64,000 bases of DNA from Deltaproteobacteria bacterium (lineage in GTDB: Bacteria > Desulfobacterota > Desulfobacteria > Desulfobacterales > Desulfobacteraceae). Made by a program: the position numbers and the translations under genes. The DNA lies in contig JAQIBP010000054.1 of the NCBI GenBank assembly GCA_027858995.1, forward strand, positions 44,018 to 108,017, in the 5' to 3' direction. The notes under the pieces were generated by a model. The model had not been told where the DNA came from, did no database searches, and saw nothing but the letters and a program-made list of their open reading frames with translations. The number at the start of each line of letters is the position of its first letter. The stretch's first letter is position 1. This document shows, one piece after another, positions 1 to 9,174 of this stretch.

Positions 1-1
1 T

Positions 2-982
2 GCAGGTTTTTATAAACTGAAAAAGGCTCCCTGGGCAGTTATTATGTTTGCACAGGGAAATGAAATCTTAAAACCCATTATCCTGTACCGGAATTCTTTT
101 GTCATTGGAGGAGTTGTATTAGCCATAGTAATTATTGTACTCATACGATTTCAGGCAGGCAAGATAGTAAAAAAAATCGAAAAACTGTCTGAAAAAGCTG
201 AAAAAATTGTAAAGGGTGACTATGGAGAACCCATAACAATTAATTCAGAAGATGAGATAGGCCTGTTAATCCAAAGTTATAACGCCATGGTCAAAGGACT
301 TAAGGAGCGTGATTTTATAAGAGATTCCTTTGGAAGATATGTTGATCCTGATTTTGCAAAATTTCTGCTCCAGCATCCCGATGCAGGCAGACTGGGAGGT
401 CAAAGGAGGGAGGTTGCCATTATGATGTCGGATATAAGGGGTTTTACTGCTCTTTCAGAGACTTTCAGCCCTGAAGCAATAATCACTGTTTTAAACCAGT
501 ATTTCTCTCATATGATAAATATTATTCAAAAACATAACGGCATCATTGTTGATTTTTTTGGAGACGCTATTCTGATATTTTTTGAGCCTTTGTCATGTTC
601 CTTAAAAGAGACAATTAAAGAATGCATCCAGTGTGCCTATGATATGCAAAAGGAGATGCTTGTGTTCAACAGTGAAATGGATAATCAGGATTTACCTGAA
701 CTGAATATGGGTATCGGCATAAATGCAGGACAGGTAATTGTGGGCAGCATAGGCTCTGAAAAAAGGGCTAAATATGGAATTGTAGGCCCTGCAGTTAATA
801 TCACAAGCCGGATTCAAGCCAAAGCAGAGGCACAGGAAATCATTATCTCCGATGCCGTATATAAATATTTAAAATATTTAAAAAATGAAATAAACATTCA
901 AAGATCCTTTAATGCATCCATGAAGGGAGTTGATCATCCAATGACTTTGCATGTATTAAAAAAAGAGAGTGATAAGTCTTAA
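2..982 (+). CDS. HAMP domain adenylate/guanylate cyclase, 5'-truncated by window edge
   Basis: The reading frame is open to the left edge, so only the C-terminal part is present; an internal ATG at 44 is not a convincing start. Visible order: end of an extracytoplasmic sensor domain, one membrane helix (about nt 92-148), a HAMP linker, then a class III nucleotide cyclase domain. The two metal-binding aspartates expected in this family are at nt 431-433 (MMSDIRGFT) and nt 563-565 (VDFFGDAILI). The segment YGIVGPAVNITSRI lacks the Asp or Cys that usually sets ATP versus GTP choice, so the product (cAMP or cGMP) cannot be assigned. A membrane sensor making a cyclic nucleotide is the likely role. 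It ends 244 bp before the efflux operon and is probably separate from it. Confidence 0.85.
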   Translation, partial: AGFYKLKKAPWAVIMFAQGNEILKPIILYRNSFVIGGVVLAIVIIVLIRFQAGKIVKKIEKLSEKAEKIVKGDYGEPITINSEDEIGLLIQSYNAMVKGLKERDFIRDSFGRYVDPDFAKFLLQHPDAGRLGGQRREVAIMMSDIRGFTALSETFSPEAIITVLNQYFSHMINIIQKHNGIIVDFFGDAILIFFEPLSCSLKETIKECIQCAYDMQKEMLVFNSEMDNQDLPELNMGIGINAGQVIVGSIGSEKRAKYGIVGPAVNITSRIQAKAEAQEIIISDAVYKYLKYLKNEINIQRSFNASMKGVDHPMTLHVLKKESDKS

Positions 983-1041
983 TTTAAAAGGTTCTCTTTG
1001 TATGCTCTAAAGGCAAGTTGTGTAGTACTATCCTGACTATA

Positions 1042-1059
1042 TTGTAGAATATTCTGCAA
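1042..1059. promoter_or_regulatory. Near-palindromic candidate activator site
   Basis: TTGTAGAATATTCTGCAA is an 18-bp inverted repeat with one mismatched pair, centred about 90 bp upstream of the candidate sigma-54 promoter at 1133. NtrC-family activators bind such palindromes at this sort of distance. Which regulator binds is inference; an NtrC-type regulator is encoded at 16647-18023. Confidence 0.4.
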
Positions 1060-1132
1060 TAACCTGTTTTACTACTCTATCTGATTTTAATTTTGTTTTA
1101 TAATATCAATAAGTTATTGATAAATTTCCTTT

Positions 1133-1149
1133 CTGGCACAACATATGCA
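1133..1149 (+). promoter_or_regulatory. Candidate sigma-54 (-24/-12) promoter of the metal efflux operon
   Basis: CTGGCAC, five bases, then ATGCA. The GG and GC dinucleotides are 12 bp apart as in the TGGCAC-N5-TTGCA consensus, with one mismatch in the -12 element. It lies 78 bp upstream of the first gene of the efflux operon (ATG at 1227). Confidence 0.45.
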
Positions 1150-1226
1150 GAGTTTTATTGTATAATTAAAATTACCATTGAAAAATATTAATGTGATTTA
1201 TATTAAATTTAATAAAGGCAATAATT

Positions 1227-2603
1227 ATGAAACAAGTGATTTATCTGGCAGCCATGTTCTGGATCATTATTATATCTTTTCCCCAGGGTCTCTCCTTTGC
1301 CGACGATGCAAAAAGGATGGAAGGTGTTGGAAACAGGCTTTCAACCGAGATTTCTTTATCTGACTTGTTAAATTATGCCTATTTGAATAATCCTTCAATT
1401 ATTGCATCAAAACAAGACTGGAAAATTTCAATTGAAAATTACAACCTGGGTAAAAGTTATCCAGATCCCCAGATAATGAGTACATATTACCCATCACCAC
1501 TTGAAACCAGGCTTGGTCCACAGGATTGGAATTTGACATTGTCCCAGCAGTTTCCTTTTCCAGGCACCCTGTCACAAAAGGGCAAAGTCCTTGAATCCGA
1601 TGTGAAAATTTCAAAATTCAGACTGGATAAAACGGTCAGGGACATTGCCGCATCAATTATTATCTCTTTCCATGAACTTATATATGTTCAAAAGGCAAGC
1701 CATTTTGCTCAATCAAATTTCAAGCTTGCCCAGGAAATGTTAAAATTAAGTGAAAATCTTTATACAAATGACAAAGCTCTTTTTTATGACATTTCAAAGG
1801 CAAGGGCACAGACGGCACAGATCCAGTATGATATTCTCCTTTTAAAGGAGCTTGAGCAGAGTGAAAAAGCACGTATTAACACTCTCTTAAACAGAAATCC
1901 CCATGCCAGACTGGGAATTGCCAGGGATCTTGCTTTCAGAAAGGTTGTTTATGAAATTAGTGAAATCTATGAATTGTCCAGGGATAACCTGGAAAATATC
2001 CTGATTGCCGAGGAAAAGATCAACCAGTCTACCCAACGTATGAAACTTGCTAAGCTTGAGAATCTTCCATCATTTAAACTTGGCCTTTTTTATGCTTCAA
2101 TCGGAGATCCTGATGTTCCAACACCTCCGCCTGATGCTGGCGATGATGCCATTGGCATCCAGCTTGGTTTTAATATTCCTCTATGGTTAGGTAAAAACCA
2201 AAGCAGAACATCCATAGCCTTTGCCATGAAACAAAAAGCCAGGGCCCAAAAGCTTGAAATAATAAACAAAACCAGTGCCAAAATCAGCAGGCTCTGGTTC
2301 AAACTTCAAAATTCTAAAAGACTTATAACTCTTTATGCAAAAGAGATGATCCCCCAGTCATTAAGATCTGTCCAGACAGCAGAAACCTGGTATCGCCAGG
2401 GTGAGGGAAGTTTTTCAGATTTTCTGGAACTCCAGGCCACAGCCTATAATTTCCAGATATCCCTTGAACGGGCAAAAGCAGATTATGGAAAAACCCTTGT
2501 AAAACTTGAACTTTTCACAGGAGTTTCCCTTGACAAAAGAATAAGTGGTAAAAAAATAACTGGTAAAAAATCAATTGCTCCAAAAGGAGATGATAAATCA
2601 TGA
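1227..2603 (+). CDS. TolC-family outer-membrane efflux protein (first copy)
   Basis: 458 residues with a signal peptide (hydrophobic residues about 5-20, then SFADDA). The body shows the two alpha-helical repeats of the outer membrane efflux protein family: long amphipathic helices around GKVLESDVKISKFRLDKT and a second helical hairpin near the C-terminus (YRQGEGSFSDFLELQATAY, a typical segment of the family). It would form the outer-membrane exit duct of the tripartite metal efflux pump encoded just downstream. Its TGA stop overlaps the ATG of the next gene (ATGA), which points to translational coupling. The ribosome binding site is weak (AAGG). It is the lead gene of a five-gene operon. Confidence 0.85.
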   Translation: MKQVIYLAAMFWIIIISFPQGLSFADDAKRMEGVGNRLSTEISLSDLLNYAYLNNPSIIASKQDWKISIENYNLGKSYPDPQIMSTYYPSPLETRLGPQDWNLTLSQQFPFPGTLSQKGKVLESDVKISKFRLDKTVRDIAASIIISFHELIYVQKASHFAQSNFKLAQEMLKLSENLYTNDKALFYDISKARAQTAQIQYDILLLKELEQSEKARINTLLNRNPHARLGIARDLAFRKVVYEISEIYELSRDNLENILIAEEKINQSTQRMKLAKLENLPSFKLGLFYASIGDPDVPTPPPDAGDDAIGIQLGFNIPLWLGKNQSRTSIAFAMKQKARAQKLEIINKTSAKISRLWFKLQNSKRLITLYAKEMIPQSLRSVQTAETWYRQGEGSFSDFLELQATAYNFQISLERAKADYGKTLVKLELFTGVSLDKRISGKKITGKKSIAPKGDDKS

Positions 2604-4153
2604 AAACCAAATTATCATTAATATTCATAATATTAACCACATACACATCTTTTGTGTATGGGAATTATGACAATATGCATGAATCCCTGGAAAAATACCA
2701 GCCTCCTTTGTATTTCACAGAATCTTTAAAGTTTAAAGAGATAGAAAACAATTTTTATTTAAAATCTGATAAAGATTTATCACCTTTAATTGCAAGCATT
2801 GAGAAACTTAAGCTTGACTTTGAAAACAGAATTAAAAAAGACCGGAAAATTGAATTTTTATCAGATTATGACAATAAACTTTTTAAACATCTTCTAACCA
2901 CATCAGATAGTATCAAAGCAGTAAAAAAACTTGTAAAAAAGAAATTTTCCTTAGAAGAGATAGAAATTATTGCTGCTTTAAGAAACCCTGCAATTCTTGC
3001 AGCACAAAAAAAAGTCAAGGCAGAACTTGCTTCCTTTAATCAGATCATGGATCTTGATGAAAATTTAAGGCAGTACGCTGCATTTACAAAAGACCTTGAT
3101 AACAGTGCCGGACCATTAAAAATGAATGATTCCATTCAATCCGGATATCCCTATCCAGGAATGACTGCACTCAAAGGCCAGGTCATAAATTCCCAGGTTT
3201 CAATCCTGTTTGAAAAAATGAAAATTATTCAAAAAAATATTATCACCGATATAAGGAATTCCTTTTGGAACTTGATTTATATTGATAAAGCCTTTGACAT
3301 AACATCTGAAATAATAGAGGCTTTCAATCGCCTTAAAGCCGTGGCAACCATATTGTATAAAAGTGGAAAGACAAGTTTTCAGGATATCATCAAAATCAAC
3401 ATTAAAATATTTAAGTTAGATGAAGATCTTATTACGCTTACCCGCAAAAGAAAAAATATTGAAATAAAAATACTCGAACTTTTAAATCTCTCTGCTGATA
3501 CACTCGTAGGCCAACCTGTAAAGAAAAACACCCATAAAAAAATAGCTGGACCAACAGATCTTTATCCGGTGGCAAGACAACAAGGACAAGAACTTAAAGT
3601 CTTAAGGCTTTCCATTGCAAAAACTAAAAAAATGATAGAACTGGCTGAATCCATGATATTGCTGCCCTTTACCCTTAACCTCTCTTTAAATGAGGATGAT
3701 GCTGTTGCAAGTGTGGGAACAGGCGCCGATAGAATGCCCTTCCCGGAAAAAACCATGGCTTCAATGAAGAATGGCACTCCTGAAAAATCATGGTATGGGA
3801 TTGATGATCCATGGCTCAGGGAAACAAAACTTAAACTTTCAAGCCTGGAACACACCCTTGTAAAAGAAGAAAACAAAACAGACCGTATGATACAGGATGC
3901 CTGGTTCAATATGGATAAAAGCAATAGAGAGCTTGAATTATATGAATCAAAAATAAGACCGCTGGCAATATCTGCCCTTAATGTCTCAACAAGGGCATAT
4001 GAATCCGGATCAATTCCATTTTCAGATGCCATTGATTCATACACGTATTGGTTAAAGATAAAGCTTTTAATCGCACAGAAACATAAAGAGATTGGAACCA
4101 GTGTGGCAAAACTTGAAAATATTATGGGCAAGAGTTTTGAGGATGAAAAATAG
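2600..4153 (+). CDS. TolC-like outer-membrane efflux protein (second, longer copy)
   Basis: 517 residues, signal peptide at the N-terminus (MKTKLSLIFIILTTYTSFVYG). Residues about 25-125 form a Lys-rich extension not found in the first copy; the rest carries TolC-like repeats, for example YPYPGMTALKGQVINSQVS and the C-terminal YESGSIPFSDAIDSYTYWL. It overlaps the preceding gene by four bases and is 11 bp from the adaptor gene. Two different outer-membrane factors in tandem within one RND operon is unusual: one may serve this pump and the other a different partner, or they may form mixed ducts. Divergence between the copies rules out a recent duplication. Confidence 0.75.
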   Translation: MKTKLSLIFIILTTYTSFVYGNYDNMHESLEKYQPPLYFTESLKFKEIENNFYLKSDKDLSPLIASIEKLKLDFENRIKKDRKIEFLSDYDNKLFKHLLTTSDSIKAVKKLVKKKFSLEEIEIIAALRNPAILAAQKKVKAELASFNQIMDLDENLRQYAAFTKDLDNSAGPLKMNDSIQSGYPYPGMTALKGQVINSQVSILFEKMKIIQKNIITDIRNSFWNLIYIDKAFDITSEIIEAFNRLKAVATILYKSGKTSFQDIIKINIKIFKLDEDLITLTRKRKNIEIKILELLNLSADTLVGQPVKKNTHKKIAGPTDLYPVARQQGQELKVLRLSIAKTKKMIELAESMILLPFTLNLSLNEDDAVASVGTGADRMPFPEKTMASMKNGTPEKSWYGIDDPWLRETKLKLSSLEHTLVKEENKTDRMIQDAWFNMDKSNRELELYESKIRPLAISALNVSTRAYESGSIPFSDAIDSYTYWLKIKLLIAQKHKEIGTSVAKLENIMGKSFEDEK

Positions 4154-4164
4154 AGGAGCTGATC

Positions 4165-5661
4165 ATGGTAAAAAAATATAAAACAAAATCCTTTTACATA
4201 ACGACTATTGTGGCAGCCCTGATAGCGATTTCTGCCTTGTTAACTTTGCCGGAAAGGAACAGCTTCAGTGCCGATTCAGATAATCATGACCAAAAACCTG
4301 CAGCCCGCAATACTTCTGTTCAAGATTCAAACCAGAAAAAAATAATCTATTGGCGGGCCCCCATGGACCCTTTTGAAATTTATGATGAACCAGGCCAGAG
4401 CAAAATGGGGATGGATCTTGTCCCTGTTTACGAGGACGATGCTGTAGATGATTCCGGTACAAAAGAGAGGAAAATAGTTTATTGGCGGGCCCCCATGGAT
4501 CCAAGCGAAACATATGAAAAACCCGGGAAAAGTAAAAAAGGTAAAAAACTTATCCCTGTGTATGAAGATGAGCTCATGGGAGGTGTTAATATTAAAATAG
4601 ACCCGGTGGTTGAGCAAAACATGGGTCTTATAACGGAAAAAGTTCAAAAAGGGCCTTTAAAACATACCATCAAGACCTATGGAAATATCACCTTTGATGA
4701 AACCAGGACTGGAGTGATCAGCCAGAAATTTGACGGATGGATAGAAAAACTTTATGCAGACTTTACAGGGTATTATGTAAAAAAAGGAGACCCATTGTAT
4801 GAAATTTATTCTCCGTTACTGCTTGCAGCCCAGGAAGAATACCTGTCTGCATTTAAAAACTATCAAACGCAAAAAACAGTTTTCAATAATGATATCTTAA
4901 ATTCTGCCCGCATGCGGTTGATGTATTTTGATATTGCAGACTTAGAAATAAAATCTATTGAAAAAACCAAACAGGTAAAAAAGACCATCATTATAAGGTC
5001 ACCTTTTACAGGTTTTGTAACCCGCAAAAATGCCGTGGAAGGATCTTTTGTTAAAACAGGGGCCAGTCTTTATACCATCTCAGATCTGTCCCATGTCTGG
5101 GTTGAAGCCCATATTTTTGAATATGAGCAAAACCTTGTTTTCAAAGGCCAGGAAGTTGAAATGACCCTCACCTATAACCCGGGCAAAGTATACAAAGGGA
5201 ATATCGCTTATATTTTCCCATATCTGCAGCAAAAAACAAGGGATGTCATAATCAGGATTGATTTTTTAAATGAGAACAATGAACTAAAGCCTGACATGTT
5301 TGCAAATATCAAAATTAAAACAACAGCTGATGAAAAGATCATTTATATCTCCTCCCAGTCAGTCATTTATTCCGGTAATAAGAAAATTGTTTTTGTGTCC
5401 AAGGGCAATGGAAAATACTCTCCCCGGGAAATCAGTACAGGTATCCATCTTGATGACGGTATGGTACAGATTTTAACCGGGCTTGCAAAGAATGAAATTG
5501 TTGTTACTTCAGGCCAGTTTCTTCTTGATTCCGAATCAAAACTCAAGGAAGCAGTTCAGAAAATGATTGAGGGCAAAAGAGGACCGACATCAAAAAAAAT
5601 TGAAGAAGATTTTTTCGATGATATGGGGTTTGAAGAAGATTTATTCGATAATATAGAATAA
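4165..5661 (+). CDS. CusB-like periplasmic adaptor with two heavy-metal-binding repeats
   Basis: 498 residues; an N-terminal membrane anchor or signal (residues about 10-28) and then two copies of a heavy-metal-binding domain, residues 58-92 and 102-135, each beginning YWRAPMDP and ending LVPVYED/LIPVYED. The first keeps the Met-containing KMGMDLVP segment; in the second this is KKGKKLIP, so its methionines are gone. The usual membrane-fusion core follows (hairpin, barrel-sandwich RSPFTGFVTRKNAVEGSFV, beta-barrel). It bridges the CusA-type pump and the TolC proteins and probably hands over Cu(I)/Ag(I). The C-terminus is acidic and Phe-rich (EEDFFDDMGFEEDLFD). Confidence 0.85.
   Translation: MVKKYKTKSFYITTIVAALIAISALLTLPERNSFSADSDNHDQKPAARNTSVQDSNQKKIIYWRAPMDPFEIYDEPGQSKMGMDLVPVYEDDAVDDSGTKERKIVYWRAPMDPSETYEKPGKSKKGKKLIPVYEDELMGGVNIKIDPVVEQNMGLITEKVQKGPLKHTIKTYGNITFDETRTGVISQKFDGWIEKLYADFTGYYVKKGDPLYEIYSPLLLAAQEEYLSAFKNYQTQKTVFNNDILNSARMRLMYFDIADLEIKSIEKTKQVKKTIIIRSPFTGFVTRKNAVEGSFVKTGASLYTISDLSHVWVEAHIFEYEQNLVFKGQEVEMTLTYNPGKVYKGNIAYIFPYLQQKTRDVIIRIDFLNENNELKPDMFANIKIKTTADEKIIYISSQSVIYSGNKKIVFVSKGNGKYSPREISTGIHLDDGMVQILTGLAKNEIVVTSGQFLLDSESKLKEAVQKMIEGKRGPTSKKIEEDFFDDMGFEEDLFDNIE
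4348..4499 (+). repeat. In-frame duplicated metal-binding motif within the adaptor gene
   Basis: The 20-base sequence TATTGGCGGGCCCCCATGGA occurs identically at 4348-4367 and 4480-4499, 132 bp (44 codons) apart and in the same frame. It encodes the YWRAPMD start of each metal-binding repeat. Confidence 0.9.
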
Positions 5662-5682
5662 TTAAAAACAGGGTAAAATTCA

Positions 5683-8600
5683 ATGATAGAAAAAATAATA
5701 GTATGGTCAATAAAAAACAGATTCATGGTTATCATTATGACCCTGTTCATCATTGTGGCAGGAATCCTTGCCATGCTGAAAACACCTCTTGATGCCATTC
5801 CAGACCTGTCTGATGTCCAGGTAATCGTGTACACTGAATACCCTGGTCAGGCCCCACAGGTTGTTGAAGACCAGGTGACATACCCTCTTACCACTGCTAT
5901 GCTCAGTGTTCCCTATGCAAAGGTTGTCAGGGGATACTCCTTTTTTGGATATTCCTTTGTATATCTTATCTTTGAAGACGGAACAGACATATACTGGGCA
6001 AGATCAAGAGTTATGGAATATCTTAATTTTGTTTCAGGAAGGTTGCCTGCAGGTGTAACTCCAAGTCTTGGGCCAGATGCCACAGGTGTTGGCTGGATAT
6101 ATGAATATGTATTAAAAGACACCACTGGTCAAAATGATCTGCAAAAACTTCGATCCATCCAGGACTGGTTTTTAAGATATGAATTAACTGCTGTGCCAGG
6201 TGTTTCAGAAGTTGCCAGCATTGGAGGATTTGTTAAACAATACCAGGTGGAAGTTGATCCCAATAAACTGGTTTCATACGATATTCCCATCTCAAAAATA
6301 AAAAATGCCATTAAAAAGTCCAATTCCGATGTCGGGGGAAAACTTATTGAAATGGGGGAAACCGAATTCATGGTACGGGGCCTTGGATATATACAATCCC
6401 TTGAAGACATAAAAAACATTGTCATCTCCTCTGACGAAAAAGGTACCCCTATTCTTTTAAAAGACATTGCCGATATCCATATCGGGCCGGAGTTAAGGCG
6501 CGGTATCCTTGAATGGAATGGTGAAGGAGAGATTGTGGGTGGTGTTGTAATTATGAGATATGGGGAAAATGCCCTTGAAGTAATAAAAAAGGTAAAACTC
6601 AAACTTGCACAACTCCAAGATGGCCTTCCTGAAGGTGTTGAAATCCTGACAGGATATGACCGTTCCTCCCTTATCCAAAGAGCTGTTGAAACCCTTAAAA
6701 CAAAACTTACCGAAGAGATGATTGTGGTGGCTCTGATATGCATTTTGTTCCTTTTGCATTTCAGATCTGCCTTTGTTGCTATTTTCACCCTTCCCGTTGG
6801 GATTTTGATGTCTTTTCTGATCATGTATCTTCTTGGAATCAATGCCAACATCATGAGCCTGGGCGGTATTGCAATTGCCATAGGAGTTATGGTGGATGCC
6901 TCCATTGTTCTGGTGGAAAATGCCCACAAACACCTGGAAAGAGACAGGGATAAAAAAAACCATACACAGATTATTATTGACGCGTCAAAAGAAGTAGGCC
7001 CTGCCCTTTTTTTCTCTCTATTGATTATTACAATCTCATTTCTTCCTGTATTCAGTCTCACAGAACAATCAGGAAGGCTTTTCAAACCCCTTGCCTATAC
7101 CAAAACAACTGCCATGGCAGCCTCTTCTCTGCTTGCGATTACCATTATCCCGGTTCTCATGACCTTTTTTGTAAAAGAGAACCCCATTGACCCTGAGTTC
7201 TCCAGGAAGAAGAAAACATGGATCTGGATAATGACTCTTGCAGGACCGCCGGCTCTGGTTTTCCTTGCAGGTCTTTTTGGAATCAATCTTCCTGACTACA
7301 GCCTTGTACTGGCATTTGGCGTTTCAATATTGCTTTACTTTTGTCTTTGTCCCCAGAAAATAATTTCAGAAAAGAAAAATCCCATATCCAAAAGTTTAAT
7401 CCGGCTTTATCTTCCCTTGATAAGAGTTGTTTTAAAATGGCGGAAAACAACCATTCTTGTTGCTTTGCTTGCCCTTGCAGTCACCTGGTATCCAATGTCC
7501 CGTATAGGAAGTGAATTCATGCCTCCTCTAAATGAAGGGGACCTTCTTTATATGCCCACAACCCTGCCCGGTATATCCATTACCAAGGCCAAAGAACTTT
7601 TGCAGCAGACAGATAAAATTATTCAAAAATTTCCGGAAGTTGAAACCGTCCTGGGTAAAATAGGCCGGGCAGAAACCTCAACCGATCCAGCTCCCCTTTC
7701 AATGATAGAAACAGTAGTCACGCTTAGGCCCCAGGTCCAACATGAAATTATTTTACATGATCGTTTTTTTTCAGACTGGCCCGGGTGGCTTAAAAAACCT
7801 CTTACCTTTATATGGCCTGAACAATATAAAGGGGTAATCCTCCACGAGTGGAGAAAAAAATATATTAATCGTTTTTTTTCAAACTGGCCCGGATTTTTAA
7901 AAACTCCTTTGTCATGGATAATGCCCGAGGAGAGATACATTACAATAAAAGAGCTTGCCAATGATCTTGATAAGGCTGTGAAATTTCCAGGGCTTACAAA
8001 TGCCTGGACAATGCCTATAAAAACCCGGATTGATATGCTGTCAACGGGCATAAAAACTCCTGTGGGCATCAAAATCATGGGGCCTGATCTTGGCACCCTG
8101 TCCAAAATCGGGGAAAACATAGAAGCATTCCTGAGAAATCAACCAGGCACCTTGTCTGTATTCTCAGAACGTGTCACAGGAGGTAATTATCTGGATTTTA
8201 AAATTAACCGTGAAAACATTGCCCGTTATGGACTTTTTGTCCAGGATGTGCAGGATATTATCACAACTGCCATAGGTGGAATGAATGTTACCGATACTGT
8301 TGAAGGCCTTGAAAGATATCCTGTCAACTTAAGGTACAACCGTGAGTTCAGGGACAATATTTACATGCTGAAAAGGGTCCGGGTATCAACACCAACAGGA
8401 GCCCAGATTCCCCTTACCCAGCTTGCAGATATATCTATCCACAAAGGCCCTGCAGGCATTAAAACCGAAAATTCAAAAAAAACTGCCTGGATATATATAG
8501 ATCTCAAAGGCATTGATATAGGTACATATGTTAAAAATACAAAAAAACTGGTTGAAGAGAAGATTCAACTGCCTTCAGGATATTCAATTGTATGGTCAGG

Positions 8601-9150
8601 CCAGTATGAATACATGGAAAAAGCAAGAAAAACCCTGAACATCATAGTTCCGGCAACCCTGCTTGTGATTTTTTTACTTCTTTATATTCATTTTAAAAAT
8701 TTTGTAGAAGTTATCATAGTAATGGCAAGCCTGCCATTTGCACTGCTTGGAGGGATCTGGCTTATTTATATGCTTGGCTACAACTTTTCGGTTGCCGTTG
8801 GTGTGGGATTTATCGCACTTGCAGGACTTGCAACTGAAACCGGTATAGTCATGCTTGTTTATCTTGATGCAACATTTAAAAAGAACAGAGAAGCAAAAAA
8901 AATGAGCTCTTCAATTGAGCTTTTTGATTCAATTATTGAAGGTGCTGTGGAAAGGGTCAGACCTTTAATTATGACCGTTGCAACAACTTTGATAGGCCTT
9001 TTGCCTGTAATGTACGGGTCTGGGGCCGGTTCACAGATAATGAAACGAATAGCAGCACCAATGGTTGGCGGCCTTGTTTCATCAACCATAATGACTCTTA
9101 TTATCATTCCTGTGGCCTATAATTTGTGGAAAATAAGAACAATTAAATAG
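5683..9150 (+). CDS. cusA: CusA-type heavy-metal RND efflux pump
   Basis: 1155 residues, longer than the roughly 1050 usual for CusA. Proton-relay motif GGIAIAIGVMVDAS contains D405, the same position as the essential Asp of E. coli CusA. The three copper-binding methionines of E. coli CusA (573, 623, 672) correspond to M624 (LLYMPTTLPG), M674 (APLSMIETVV) and M785 (RIDMLSTGIK). The first two keep their 50-residue spacing, but about 62 extra residues lie between the second and third and include a tandem repeat (about 694-720 and 730-756, RFFSDWPGWLKKPL / RFFSNWPGFLKTPL). Twelve membrane helices are expected in two sets. The inner-membrane pump uses proton influx to expel Cu(I) or Ag(I); retained methionines favour copper over zinc or cobalt. 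Confidence 0.93.
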   Translation: MIEKIIVWSIKNRFMVIIMTLFIIVAGILAMLKTPLDAIPDLSDVQVIVYTEYPGQAPQVVEDQVTYPLTTAMLSVPYAKVVRGYSFFGYSFVYLIFEDGTDIYWARSRVMEYLNFVSGRLPAGVTPSLGPDATGVGWIYEYVLKDTTGQNDLQKLRSIQDWFLRYELTAVPGVSEVASIGGFVKQYQVEVDPNKLVSYDIPISKIKNAIKKSNSDVGGKLIEMGETEFMVRGLGYIQSLEDIKNIVISSDEKGTPILLKDIADIHIGPELRRGILEWNGEGEIVGGVVIMRYGENALEVIKKVKLKLAQLQDGLPEGVEILTGYDRSSLIQRAVETLKTKLTEEMIVVALICILFLLHFRSAFVAIFTLPVGILMSFLIMYLLGINANIMSLGGIAIAIGVMVDASIVLVENAHKHLERDRDKKNHTQIIIDASKEVGPALFFSLLIITISFLPVFSLTEQSGRLFKPLAYTKTTAMAASSLLAITIIPVLMTFFVKENPIDPEFSRKKKTWIWIMTLAGPPALVFLAGLFGINLPDYSLVLAFGVSILLYFCLCPQKIISEKKNPISKSLIRLYLPLIRVVLKWRKTTILVALLALAVTWYPMSRIGSEFMPPLNEGDLLYMPTTLPGISITKAKELLQQTDKIIQKFPEVETVLGKIGRAETSTDPAPLSMIETVVTLRPQVQHEIILHDRFFSDWPGWLKKPLTFIWPEQYKGVILHEWRKKYINRFFSNWPGFLKTPLSWIMPEERYITIKELANDLDKAVKFPGLTNAWTMPIKTRIDMLSTGIKTPVGIKIMGPDLGTLSKIGENIEAFLRNQPGTLSVFSERVTGGNYLDFKINRENIARYGLFVQDVQDIITTAIGGMNVTDTVEGLERYPVNLRYNREFRDNIYMLKRVRVSTPTGAQIPLTQLADISIHKGPAGIKTENSKKTAWIYIDLKGIDIGTYVKNTKKLVEEKIQLPSGYSIVWSGQYEYMEKARKTLNIIVPATLLVIFLLLYIHFKNFVEVIIVMASLPFALLGGIWLIYMLGYNFSVAVGVGFIALAGLATETGIVMLVYLDATFKKNREAKKMSSSIELFDSIIEGAVERVRPLIMTVATTLIGLLPVMYGSGAGSQIMKRIAAPMVGGLVSSTIMTLIIIPVAYNLWKIRTIK
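7761..7893 (+). repeat. Tandem duplication inside the pump gene
   Basis: TCGTTTTTTTTCA is found at 7761-7773 and 7869-7881, and the similarity continues through ACTGGCCCGG. The offset is 108 bp (36 codons), in frame, giving two diverged copies of a Trp/Pro-rich periplasmic segment. Confidence 0.8.
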
Positions 9151-9174
9151 CATTATATTAAAAGGAGCCTTTCA

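Noticed and set aside
6129-7085. 318-codon open frame on the - strand opposite the pump gene
   Set aside because: It is a codon shadow of the strongly conserved CusA frame, with low-complexity Ser/Arg content and no ribosome binding site.
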